Source of the DNA: Liquidambar formosana
Taxonomy: Eukaryota; Streptophyta; Magnoliopsida; Saxifragales; Altingiaceae
Direction: 5' to 3'
Assembly: GCA_039720395.1 (NCBI GenBank)
Contig: CM077833.1
Location: 29,906,271 to 29,970,270 of the forward strand
DNA: 64,000 bases
Positions 24,693 through 37,400 of this stretch are shown in pieces. The position numbers were made by a program, and so were the translations under genes. The notes beneath the pieces are model-generated. The model worked only from the letters and a program-made list of their open reading frames with translations. It had not been told where the DNA came from and searched no databases. The first letter of the stretch is position 1. Every line of letters starts with the position of its first letter.

Positions 24693-26801
24693 ATGGCTCG
24701 TGGGAAGATTCAGATCAAGAGGATAGAGAACTCGACCAACAGGCAGGTCACCTACTCCAAGAGGCGAAACGGCCTCTTCAAGAAGGCTAATGAGCTCGCT
24801 ATTCTCTGCGATGCCAAGGTTTCTATCATCATGGTCTCCAGTACTGGAAAACTCCATGAGTACACCAGCCCCAACACCACGTATGTCTCTCTCCTCCTCC
24901 TCCCACCCTCCCTCCCACGCCCTCTCTCTCTCTCTCTATATATATATATACGTACTTCTCTCTCTATCTTCTTTTTTTGATTGTTTCCTCTCTCTCTCTC
25001 TCTTTCCCCTTTGAAATTAATGCTCAGAACGAAACAACTACTCGATCAGTACCAGAACACTTTACGGATCGATGTTTGGAGCTCGCACTACGAGGTAACT
25101 CTTCCACTCTCTTTCTCTCAGTCTCACGCACACTCCCTCTTTCTAGGGTTATGTTCTATGCGTGTTGATGTGTGTGCAGAGAATGCAAGAAAATTTGAGG
25201 GAGCTTAAGGAGTTGAATCACAAACTGCGGTGGGAGATTAGGTAATAGAGAGGAGTTCTAGCTTGACTTCTTGCTATTACTACGTTTTAATTTAGGAGTA
25301 GTAAATGTATCCATTGTCGTTTTTCTAAAATTTATTATTATTTTTTTTTTCCCGCAATTAGTAGTGTTTATTTTTTTTGTGTTGATGTAATTATTTTTGG
25401 GAATGAGTTGATAGGCAGAGGATGGGTGATTGTTTGAACGGTCTGAGCATGGAGGAATTGTGGGGTCTTGAGGAAGAAATGGACAGTTCTTTGAAGATTG
25501 TTCGTGACCACAAGGTTTGATTTACCAAATAGATTTCCTTTTATTTCGTTCATTTTTATTATTAGGAAAATTCGTGACTGCAAGGCATGAACTTCTTTAT
25601 CTTATCTCAAAAGAAAAAAAAAATGAAGGCATGAACTTCTTTATCAAAAAAAGAAAAAGGAAAAAAATTAGTGCATGAACTTACAGTTTTCAGTATTTTT
25701 TACCCTCCAATAAGAGTTGGGAAAAGTGAGGAAGAGAACAAGGAAAAGAATTTGACATGGAGTAGTATTATTGATTTCTAATTTTTATCCATAATTTTCT
25801 TTTTGCATTAGAGACATGAGCATGAATTTTTTTGGTGTTTTCTAAAATCGAGACACATTTCATTAGGGAAAAAATGAGATAAGTATTTAAAGATCAATAG
25901 CATTTTTCTTTCATATGATATTTAATAAATAAGGATATATCCTTATATATTGTAAGCTAACAGGCTCAATTTTTCCAATGTATGGCAGTATCATGTGCTC
26001 GCCAGTCAGATCCAAACTCACAAGAAAAAGGTAAGTATATGTGACAATATATAGTTGTAGCTAGCCCAATCTACAACGGGGCGTACACCATTGGAATTCA
26101 CCCTTTACAAGTTAAATATTCGGACTCCGTAATGATCTACACCATTTAATTTTGAATGGACATATTCCTAATGTCACAGTGATCAATTATGTAAAATGTT
26201 ATACACCTTTATTTTTATTTGAATAGACAATAGAACTATTTGCCTAATTCAAAATGTCCTGATCTTGTATCTCAGACAAGAGGTCCTCTATTAGTCTATT
26301 CATTGAAATCTCTGTAGAACATTACAAGGGTTCATCTTTTCACATGAAAGTAATGGGATCTATTAATTTTTTATGAGGTGCAGTGGTACCCCATTCTTTG
26401 TTTGTAACTTTGCTTCATTTTTTTTTTTTTTTTTTTTTTAATTGGGTTTCAATCTGATCTGGTTACAGGCAAGGAATGTGGCAGAAATACACAGAAGTCT
26501 CCTACATGATTTCGTAAGCATGGTGCATTAATTTTATTTTGTTTTTCCTTTTATATGTCTCATTCCCAGCACACTTGAAAAGCAGCCAACAAATTAAAAA
26601 TTAAAAAGAGCTTATAAATGGGGAACTTTTGATTTGTTCAAGGATGCAAGTTATGAAGATCCAAGCTTTGGGTTGGTTGATAATGGAGGGGATTATGATT
26701 CTGTTCTTGGAGGCAGCCGCGTATTTGCTTTACAACCTAGCCATCCTAATCTATATAGTGGAGGATCATCAAATCTTACGACCTACACGTTGCTTGATTA
26801 G
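24693..26801 (+). CDS. AP3: B-class MADS-box protein, AP3/TM6 (paleoAP3) lineage
   Basis: This MIKC-type transcription factor specifies petals and stamens as a heterodimer with PISTILLATA. There are seven exons: 24693-24880, 25028-25094, 25180-25241, 25415-25514, 25989-26030, 26469-26513 and 26643-26801. Exons 2-6 measure 67, 62, 100, 42 and 45 bp, the canonical MIKC sizes, and all junctions are GT-AG. The protein is 220 residues. The MADS domain starts [20 protein letters not shown] (AP3-like, not PI-like), followed by I and K regions. The C-terminus has the PI-derived motif ([15 protein letters not shown]) and ends NLTTYTLLD, a paleoAP3 motif. It therefore lacks the euAP3 ending of most core-eudicot AP3 proteins; it could be TM6 or a single ancestral-type AP3. 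The frame is intact. Relevant neighbours are the CArG box upstream and the hairpin MITE at 26883. Confidence 0.95.
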
Positions 26802-26882
26802 CGCTTGAGGTTACATAACACTCATCGACATTATTGATGACTTGCTGGTGCTCGTCGCTAATTGAATTAGTATTGTTATCTA

Positions 26883-27043
26883 ACGCTATGTTTGGATAAG
26901 GAATTTTTAGGTGGAATTTGCTTTTAAGATGGAATTTGTAAAATTTTTATATGGATTTTGTCCATCTCATCCTTATAAAAGTTTTACAAGTTACATCTTA
27001 AAAGCAAATTCCATCTAAATTTTTTTATCCAAATATAACGTAA
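26883..27043. mobile_element. Hairpin MITE directly downstream of AP3/TM6
   Basis: About 60-bp arms are nearly complementary: the left contains TATGTTTGGATAAGG, GGTGGAATTTGCTTTTAAGATG and TGTAAAA; the right contains the reverse of each, ending TTATCCAAATATAACG. The left arm starts 82 bases after the stop codon, so the element may lie inside the 3' untranslated region. Superfamily and target duplication are unresolved. Confidence 0.65.
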
Positions 27044-29487
27044 AGGATTCGAATCTCACCTATCTATAACTGTTTATGATTTCTCTCCTACTTATATTTT
27101 GGTGAGAGAAATTTAAGATGACATATTTTTATTTTGATGATTAGTGTAATGGCGTGAGAATTGTGTTTATTGCAATATTTTGTTTGGTGACAGATATTTT
27201 GAATGCCCTTTTTCTTGTTGTCTTTCTGCAGAATATATATAATTTTCCTTTCTTTTTTTTCTTTTTTTTTTTTTTTGGTGGGGTGGGGGAGGGATTGATG
27301 TGGTTTAGGCTGTAGAACTATTTCTAGTACATCACTACTCAAAACAAAGATCTCACCCTTCAAAAGGGGGAGATGTCTTGTTGGGGCCATTGGATTTCAT
27401 AGTTTATTATGTACTCTTGTGTTGTTGAAAATAGTCCAAGTTTCTTTCTTTGTTTTTTGGAAAAGTGATAGAAGAACACAAAATCCCATAGAACGCACCC
27501 TTTCATATCAAGGTCAAGTTTTCAATTCTTAATCAAAACCATAAGACGATATTTTACGCTTACCTGATGACTAATTGCTACCTGTTAATGAGTAGGTACT
27601 TGATAGATGACGTATAATATAGTTTATCACCATTCTGGTAATTATAGTGACTACTCCATTTACCTGAAGAGATTGGGTGTAACCCTTGAGATCAAAGAAG
27701 ATTTTCTTTCAGATGGCTCTGATTTGGTCCATATCTGCAGGGTTCCATGCACCCACATGAATATCTCACCCAAATTGGAACTGAAAATGGATCTAGCTCC
27801 ACTTGCTGTCAGTTTAATTTGCCCCATGCCATCACCTAGCGCCTTCACCTAATACTTACTCTGTAGGACAATAAATTTTTTGAAGGCGAAGTCTATGATT
27901 AAGTGATTATCTTTCAAAAAATGAGAGATACTGTTAAACTACAAGACTTGAATGTTACTACCATAGCTGCCTACTCAAAGTTAAAATTACCCAAGCTAAA
28001 TGTGGCAAGCATAGGAGGGAACCATCTTGGCAGCCTCCTCAATAAAATATAAGAGAGTTGGGATTGAGCATGTAGAGTTCTCTAATTAACTTAAGAGAAG
28101 TGCTAGCGTCACATAATAATCTTTGTCTCTGTGCCTCTGTGGACACAACGTGCGCATTGTTATAACCTTTGTTTAGGACTCGTACAAAATGTTTACCCAG
28201 AAAATATCACGGTGGGTGGGTGGATGCATGAAATTTTGCATGCCTCTAATAAGTAATGGGCCGGGTAAACTGTTTAAAGATGACAAGAAGCAATTCTTTT
28301 GGACTTTATTCGGTTTCGTATTCCAAAACTCTAGCTTGAAATACTTCCATTGTTATATGATTTCCTTTCGAAAATACTTACACTCTTCTAAATGTTGTCG
28401 CCAACATGACTGGGAAAATGATCATGAGCTTGATGCGTGACAATAAAGAAGAAACGCGCGAATATCCTATTAAAGAAGGAAGAAACAAAAACAAAACGAT
28501 TAATACACAGAGGATGCCATTTATGTGTGAACCATCAACAATGGCCGGAAAATACTTTTACATCCGTGGATTATCCTCCCCCTAATAGGTGGTGGGACTC
28601 GAAGGCAGGTTAATTGGTCTGGGTCGACCAATATCACTGCACTATTAATAACACCTTGATTAAGACTATTGTCTAATTAATGTGTAGGGACCCATAACTT
28701 CCACACAAGCTTTGAACATAAAACTTTAATTACAATTAACAAAATTTCCATTTTTGATTTATATGGGAGGATATTCAATCCGTAGACACCAGGGTTTAGA
28801 TTCTACCCATGTTTATAATTAGGATGAAGAAGTGAAGACAAAAAACACAATGGCCTTTGCATTAATCTAGGTTTTGGACAGCCAAGGTTTATATATCACT
28901 TGAATTTTAGATTCAATGGTGACCTAACAAATATTTACGAATTTGTCAGAGTGGTCAAATTCAAATTTATAAAGAGTATTAATATCCATTAATTAATTGA
29001 AATTAGGGTTGGAAGTTGGGATAAGATCCATCCTCTTTTTTTTTTTTCCTTTTTGTCTTTTTTTTTTTTTTAATTTAAAAAATTATTATTAATCGTTTTA
29101 ATTAAAGAATTTCATAATGGAATGATGAGGTGGTTTAGCTTCCACCATTCAGTCAGCGGTCAAACCGAGTACACAACAGTAGCCCGACAACGTGCAAGTC
29201 TCCTTTCATATGGGACAGAAAGAAAGAGAAAAGGGATAGTTGCATTGCACGTGCCTCAACTTGACCTAAATTACATTGAAGACCCATGAAATCATCCGTC
29301 GCCTGAGAGACCACCGAATAGTTTGTCCACGTTTCAAAAGCCTCCTGCTTGTCCGCCCATTTTTATTTAGGTTTTTCTGTAAAAGTGTAAACCCCACCTT
29401 TCACATGTCCCCCTCACACAGACTCACTCCAGAGAGGGAAAGTTTAGAGAGAGAGAGAGAGAGATAGAGAGTTGTTGTGTTGCGGCC
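27044..29487. other. Spacer between the MADS-box and MCRS1-like genes
   Basis: AT-rich sequence without a recognisable gene. It ends in a short GA microsatellite (about 29447-29470) that is probably the leader of the MCRS1-like gene. Confidence 0.5.
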
Positions 29488-31374
29488 ATGGGAGCTGTTG
29501 CTCCTATCTCAGCTTGGATTCCCGAAGATGACCTTTTGCTAAAGAACGCTGTGGAGGTAACGCTAAACACTCCATTGGTACTCTTTTCCTTTGAGTAGTT
29601 TGTAAAGATTGGCTCTGTTTTAGGATTCCGGACGGGATTCTTGAAATCGGGTTTGGGTTTTGCCCTATTGTAGTTCAACCATCCTTTTCGTGTTTTGAGG
29701 GGAAAAAGAACCGCGTGCTCGAATGTTTTTTGTTTTTGTTTTTGTTTTTGTGTGTGTGTGTGTGTGTGTTTGGCAAAATCAGGGGATTTCGTTTTTTGGG
29801 TTCTTGATCTTGATTGTTGGGTATTTTCTACATATGGTGTTGTCTCTGTGAAGGGCTTTGAATATTGGGTTTTGTATGCTTTTGCATAAAGCATTTGAAA
29901 CAAAAGGTGCGATTTTGATGCATTACAGACATATTTTCGGTCTAATTTGCTTTTAGCTTAGGATACAAAACAACAAAACAATTGGGTTAAGAAGATTGTT
30001 TGTGTTTGAGTTGTAGAACTTTGGAATTTGACTCATTTTGTATATGGGTTTTAAAAATGCGTCTATGCTTACTTCATAGTGGCGCCAGAGGTGTTGGTTT
30101 GAAAAGCCTGTCACTGATTGTTTAATGTCCTGCCGGCAACTTATATAATGAAGTGGTGCTTCCACCCCCAATGATTCCACATCTGTTGTTCATTTATCAA
30201 GAGCATGGGGTAGGTGCTGGATTCTAAGAGCGTTGTATTTAGCAATAAACTAGGATTGAGGGCATGTCAGAGTGTCATTTTTGGAAGTATTTCAGGTTTT
30301 AGAATGTTGATAGAGAGCACCTCCATGTGACTGTGCATGCATGGAGGCAATGTTTTGGAAGTCAAAATAATACTGTAGCCCTTAGATCAATGGAATGATA
30401 AATTGTTAGGTTTTTTATGATTTGCTGATGCAGACAAGATGTCGCGTTCTAACATTGATACAGGGTGTTGGTGAAAGGTATAAGATTTTTAAATTGATTT
30501 GCTGTTGCATACAAGATGTTGGGTTCTAACATGGACACTAGCTGTTGGTGTAAGGTGTCAATGTGTCACACATGTCGAGTCCCCTAAACTTGAGATGTGT
30601 CAATGATGACATCTTCCAATATTTCACATAACTTGATGTTTATTTGGACAGCCTGCCAAGAGTCAAATAATGAGTGGAGGTGAAAGGAGAATGTTGAGAT
30701 GGCTTCATGGCAATATGAGAAGAGAGCATATGAAAAAATGTATTTGTGAGAAGTTAGAGATGGTACCATTTGAGGATGAGATGTGGGAAAGTTGTCTAAA
30801 GATAGTTTGGCCATTGTATGCGCCTATAAAGGAGTGATTTTGGTGACGGATGATTTTATATCAGTTTCTCTGACAGTTGATTTGTGACATGAAACTAAAA
30901 TATGCTGGCTGTCCCTCATTACCATACTATGTGTATGTCTATCAGAATGATATGGATATTAAGGGATTCTAAATGCATGGCAAAATTTAAAGAGGAGATA
31001 CTATATTTTTGAAGCAGCGAATGGGTTTTCTTTTTTAAACCTATAAATTATACATTGTTCAGATGAACCTTTACCTTGCATCAATTTAATTATTAGTTCT
31101 AACTTTCAATTACTAGAAAGCCCATTAGAATCCTTCTTGCCCTCATTAATATGCCATTCAGCTTTACTACTTGCTATATGTGGTGATATATTTCTCTCAT
31201 CTCTCAATTACCCTAGATTATCATGTCCCTTACTAATATTTTCTTAAGTACTTGGTGCACTAAGCTGAGCCCTTTTTAATGACTTTGACTTGTGTGTGGG
31301 TTACCTATGTGTGTTAGAAAAAAAAAAAATTCACGAGTTTAGTAATAGTAGTAGTAGTTGTTATTGTTGTTTTT

Positions 31375-31416
<42 letters not shown>

Positions 31417-34400
31417 AGTTCTACATGAAGAAGGAACTGAATTAATAAAGAAAGCAAATTACTAGGAAAGGATCAACAGGTCCTCCCTTGTTTTATGGTG
31501 AATGATATGGAGATGGTATTTAACAAGTAGATATAGTTTCATGAATACCCAAAAAAAAGAAAAGAAAAAAGAAGCATTTATTGAAGCATAAAGTGCTTTT
31601 TATCTTCCAATTAAACAAACAATTATAATAGCTGAGTATTGGATGATGAAGACATTCATAGTTTGTTAAACCTTTCCACTAAGATATACACATGCTAGCT
31701 AGAATTGGTGGTGTATATGTGCTGACGTAATTACACATGTAACTACATGAAAAGCTCATAGTTTGTTTTTTGTTCAAAAAGTGTGTTACATGTACTAATG
31801 CACAAGCACCCGCTATGTTGGTGTAGATGGATTTTTTTTTTTTCCCTGGCAAAAAGAAAGAGTAGAGAGCAGTAAAGAGTATGCATACCATGATACTGGT
31901 GTATATGGATTTAATTATCTCATATTCCCATAAATATCATGGGTCCAATATCTGTGCAGAATAGCATCTTATCCATTATGACTGATGATACTTATCTGTT
32001 GATTGTTGTCAAACTTTATGTGAATTTTATTTGACACTTCTCTTAAATTAGGACTGCACCAGATGGCTTGGCTACTAATAGCTCAAATGTTATCTTTGAT
32101 GCAATGATTTTCTTTCTGGGTTTTATTGTTTTGTTTCCTGCTAACTTGTTTAGATTTTAATGCCTCTAGAAAACTGAAATAGGAATGCAGCAGATTAGTT
32201 TTTGTTTCTCGTTCATATCTTCTGTGCGCAATGATACTTGCAAATTAATCAGAAGTTGAAAATGTCTGGAAATTCAAGATGGTATTAATTGGCGCATCTT
32301 ATATTTTTGGATCATTGATGTTCAATTGCATATTAATGAATTCTATCCAAAGTTGCGTATTACTGAAAGCAATCATGTGCTGTTTTCAGCCCCATAGTTT
32401 ACACTTGTGTTCCTGGACTTACTGTTTGGATTTATTTCTATCTTCCTTTATTTTCAGGCTGGTGCTTCATTGGAATCACTTGCTAAAGGTGCTGTTCAAT
32501 TTTCTCGAAGATTCACTGTTCGAGAACTGCAAGAACGGTGGCATTCTCTCCTCTATGATCCAGTTGTTTCTGCAGAAGCTTCCGATCGCATGATTGAATT
32601 TGAGCGTTCTGCTTTGAATCTTCCATCAAAATCTAGTAGATTTGGAAATGCAAAAGAAAACAAATGTGTTCCTGGGAAGAGAAAAGCTGAAAGTGTCCGC
32701 AGCTGTTACTATGCCATGCGTAAAAGAATCTGTAATGAGCCTTTTAACTCTATGGATCTGAGTTTTCTTGTTGCACCTGGTGATAATAACTGCCTTGGAA
32801 ATGGAGATGAGCCTCCATCTGCAAATTGCATGCTTGGAGATCCGATCTCAAATCATTACGAACTTGAGCAATCAAATTTGGATTTGATGCATCGTCCTTT
32901 TCCACAAGTTGTGACAGATGGTGCCGCTGCCAGTAGTGTTGGTGGCACTGCCTATGCATTTCATACGGAACCCCAAAATGGAATTGAAGGAGAGTTTCCA
33001 GTTGAGCAAAGTAATATACATAAAGAAACTCCTCATATTCTTGGGGAGAATCTGTCACTTATTGGGAATTGCTCCGGGGTTGAGGAAATGGGTCGATCTG
33101 AGGAAATGCCAGTTTGCAACCTGTTTGAAGCTGATCATTTGGAGGCAAAACCCCCAACTACTTTTGATCAAGTTAATAGAAATTCGGGAAATGTGTGCTC
33201 TGGTTTTGGAGGAAGCCAGGTCTTTAATTCACCAATTTCAGATTGTGGTGCTCCATTTCACAGCTTGGGGTATTCATCTCCACTTGCTGAGATGCCTATC
33301 TGGAGAACGATTGAGGGCATTTCGGAACCAGCTATGCCAGTTGATGTTGGCCTTGCAGAAGAAGATCACTGCGCAGGAGATACATTTGCCTTTCCTGATG
33401 ATGGGGGTGCTAAGAACACAAGTACATCAGGGTATGATGTTACCCACTCAGATTCCAATTTGAAAAACCAAATTCCATGTGGTGAAATGAAATGTTCACC
33501 TGCTAGCACAGAAGGTTATTTAGTGGAATTGTCTAATTCTCTTTTGAACTTCACCAATGAGGAAGAACTCCTTTTCATGGACGTTGATGGAAAAGATGTA
33601 ATTGATAAGTCTTATTTTGATGGTTTGAGCTCGCTTTTGTTGAATTCTCCAAATGATGTTAACCAAGATCAGTTGCCAAATATAGCAGAACTTGAAGCAT
33701 CAGCATCTCGAGATTCATATCTTGTGATTCCTGATGGTGCATATCCTGGTGTATTAAATGACAATGGGGGGTCTCAATATGTTGATGGAAATATAGTTTG
33801 CAATTCTGATGTCCAAATGTCATCATCTAGTTTGGCTTTAAATTCTCAATTCCCTGAACTGCGTGATGGAGTTATATGCTGCACATTAAACACTGAGGAC
33901 TCAGAAATTCCATGCAATGATGATGTTTTTCTACCCTGCCAGATGCCATCATCTCTTTCCCCTGTAACAAAGCAAAATTTTCATGAAGCTAAGATTCCAA
34001 ATTCCTCGATTGTTAATGCTTTTTCAGATAATGGAAAACCTAGTGAAAGAGCTCCAAGCCTGGTGAATAGAGAACGAAAAAACCCTGGACAATCCCATAT
34101 GTCTTCCCAGCTGATAGGTTCACAGGTTTTGGCAGAAAGTGACTCTTCACATTTGGTGTCTAGGAGTGCAGGTATTGCTTATGGAGGTCCTAGTCAAATC
34201 AGTTTAGAAAATGTACGTACAAACTCTCTCCTACCTAAAACAGTGAAGGAAGAGCCTTCAGAGATTGAACTGGTGAAGCATCATAGTTATAATTCGACTG
34301 ATTGTTTTCTAGAAAATCCAGGTCATGGTTCTGATGGCTTTAAAAGTTATCCACAAACAGGTGTTAGTTGCGGACAACAGGAAGTAAATAGGCTGGCGAC

Positions 34401-37400
34401 AATTCAAAATCATCAAGCATTGCCTGTGGAATTGGAGTCTGTAGATATGGCTTTCCCAGAAACAGTAGTAAACCCTTCAACATCTGATCAGGAAGAACAA
34501 CCTTTAGGGAGTGATGATGACATACCTTACTTTTCTGATATTGAAGCAATGGTAACTCTAAAGATGATTGATAGCTTCTTTTTTTTTTTTTTGGGGGGGG
34601 GGGGGGGTTGGGGTTAGGGGGTTTGGTTGTGTGTGTGTTGACTACTCTTAAAAATTCCTTTGCAGATACTAGATATGGACTTGGGTCCAGATGACCAGGA
34701 TTTTTATTTCAGTGGAGAAGGTAAACTCTATTTTAGTTTGAATTCATCAAATGAGTAGTTGTTCACGACTTGTTTCTCTGTCCACCTGGAATTTTTTGCC
34801 TTTGTAGTATGATAATCCTCTGCAGTCGCTGGCATCCTTTATCATACGTTAATTTCTCTGTAAATTTTTATAATGCTCTGCAGTTTTCAGCATGCTTTTC
34901 CATCCATTTATTTCTCTTTAATTTCAGACAGATGTAATGATGATAAATTTTAATGTCAATTTTTAGGTTGAAAATTTTCTACTATTAGTGACATTTATTA
35001 AGATCATAAGATGTAATACTCAATTACTCATTGCTTCTCAGGGTGATCAATGTTTTGCAACGTGTTAAGGTTTATCTTTGATCCATGAGTAGTGTAAATA
35101 TTTGTTAGTTATCTGTGAATCACATCATGAGCTGGGAATTCAGACATATTTGTGGGTGTTTGTTGTGTGCATTACTACAAACAATGTGCGAATATGTTAG
35201 GTCTGTTGCAAGTTATGATACGAGTTAGGCATGTTTTTCCTGTTTCTATATATCATGTTTGCGTACTGCTATTGTATATGTCATTTTTCTAAGGTTATCA
35301 TTGTTATTATTATTTTTTGTTTTTGGGTAATTTACTTCTGTTGTTTATTCTTTGTAAACTTGTCTTATGACCTTTGTCCAAATGATTGGGATCAGGGTTT
35401 ATTGAATTATGTGAAACCCTTCTTTTTTGTCTATTTGTTACTGGGACACTTAACATTTTTGACACAATCTTTGTACAAATAACACATGCACATTATCTTC
35501 TACATATGTTATGTGGTCGTCAGTTGGTTTTCTTAATTTCTTATTGCAGTATCAAGATATCAGCATGAGGACGCTAGGAGGGCAATCATAAGGCTGGAGC
35601 AGAGTGCCCATTCTTATATGCAAAGAGCGATTGCATCTCATGGGGCATTTGCGGTTTTGTATGGCCGCCATTCAAAGCATTACATTAAGAAACCTGAGGT
35701 ATTATAACCCTATAAAACCTTACCCAAACTATGTGTGGTTAATTATGAGAATACTTTGCCAGATCTCTATTTAGGGCAATTTTTACTATTAATAGGGTTT
35801 TTGATGTGAAAAGAACTTTTAGTTTATTAAAGCATATGGTGCATCTGTTACTACAATGGCAGATTATAGGTAAGGTATTACATTTTGTTTGAACATGAAG
35901 TTTCAGTCATCCTGAAATGTGAAATATTTCAAAAACGCAATGGAAACTGTAAAAAAATTTAGAAACATGGAAATGCTTGGAAATTTGGAACAAACAGTAT
36001 TACATTTTGAGAAAAGCTTCTTAAATGATTAATTGAATATGTTTGTGGCGTATACACCCGTACAATAGAATAATAGATATATTATTCAAAACATGTTAAT
36101 TTATGGTACTAATATACCATTTTGATACTAACTTATAATTATATTGTTGTCACAAATATTTAGTGCTCTTAACTACACATTTCATTATTATTTTCTTGGT
36201 AAAGACACATTAGTTATAGTGATTGTGATATCTAAATATTTAAATGGTTAAAGTTAATATGACTTCCATCTTTGGTGGAATTTTTTTGTATAGTTCACCA
36301 TAATAATCTGGACAGCACTCCACTTGATAAAAAAATAAATAAATAAAAATTTTCAACTGTAGAGAAGAAGGGTGAAGAACACATTGCAACGAAGGAGAGG
36401 AGAAAGGGGGAAGGGGGCTTTTGTTTGTAACACGATGAAACTTATCAACGATGGAGACAACAATGACAACTTTCCTTTCTTCTTTTTAGTTCTTTCTCCT
36501 CTTTCCTCTTAGGCAGTTCTCTTTGTCTACTCAATTCTTTTTATCATATCTTCTCTTCTCTGAATTCCCCCCCCCCCCTCAGTTTGTTAGATGTCTCCCT
36601 CTCATCTCTCTCTTCATGTATGTATGTATGTATGTATATATATATATATATATATAATTAAGAACAAAAATTTTCAAGAATATGTTAGATTTCTGTATTT
36701 TTTGAAAAACATTTTGGTTGAAACTGCCTGAAATGTTAATGTTTTGGATGAAATCAAGGAATTTCAAGATTCTTATGGTGTTTCATTTCGGTTAGCCACA
36801 AAATTGAGACATTATGGTGAGCTACAAAACTAAAATGGTATGGTCATTTCGACCAAGATGAAGAAAAATTTTGTTCCTTGATTTTAGGATGATGCTGTTT
36901 TGAACTTTATCTGTGATATTAAAGGGGTGGATTTCGGCAAATTTTTTGAGCTTGCGAGAATCATTCATGTTTGTCTAACTATTCTTTTTTTTTTTTTTTT
37001 TTTTTTTTCTGAATTTATATTATTTGACTGTTTAGGTTTTACTCGGAAGAACAACAGAAGATGTTATTGTTGACATTGACTTGGGAAGAGAAGGGCGTCC
37101 AAATAAAATATCTCGACGGCAGGTGAGATTTGCTTTAGCCACCTTAAATCATTCATCCTTGTTAGCAATAATATTAAAACCTATACCCTAATATTCTATT
37201 TTAGCCCATGAAAGGGGAAGGAGGACCATTGAAGTAAAAGGTACAATTATTAAATGAAAGCTGGATAACACTGGGAAAGAAAGCCCCTAGTTGCACACTG
37301 CTTTTTTTTTTTTTTTTATCAACAGCAAACAGAAAATTACAAGAGGAAGAGGACAAGATGTCTACCTACAGAACAAAAAAACAAACTAAAAAACTAAAAT

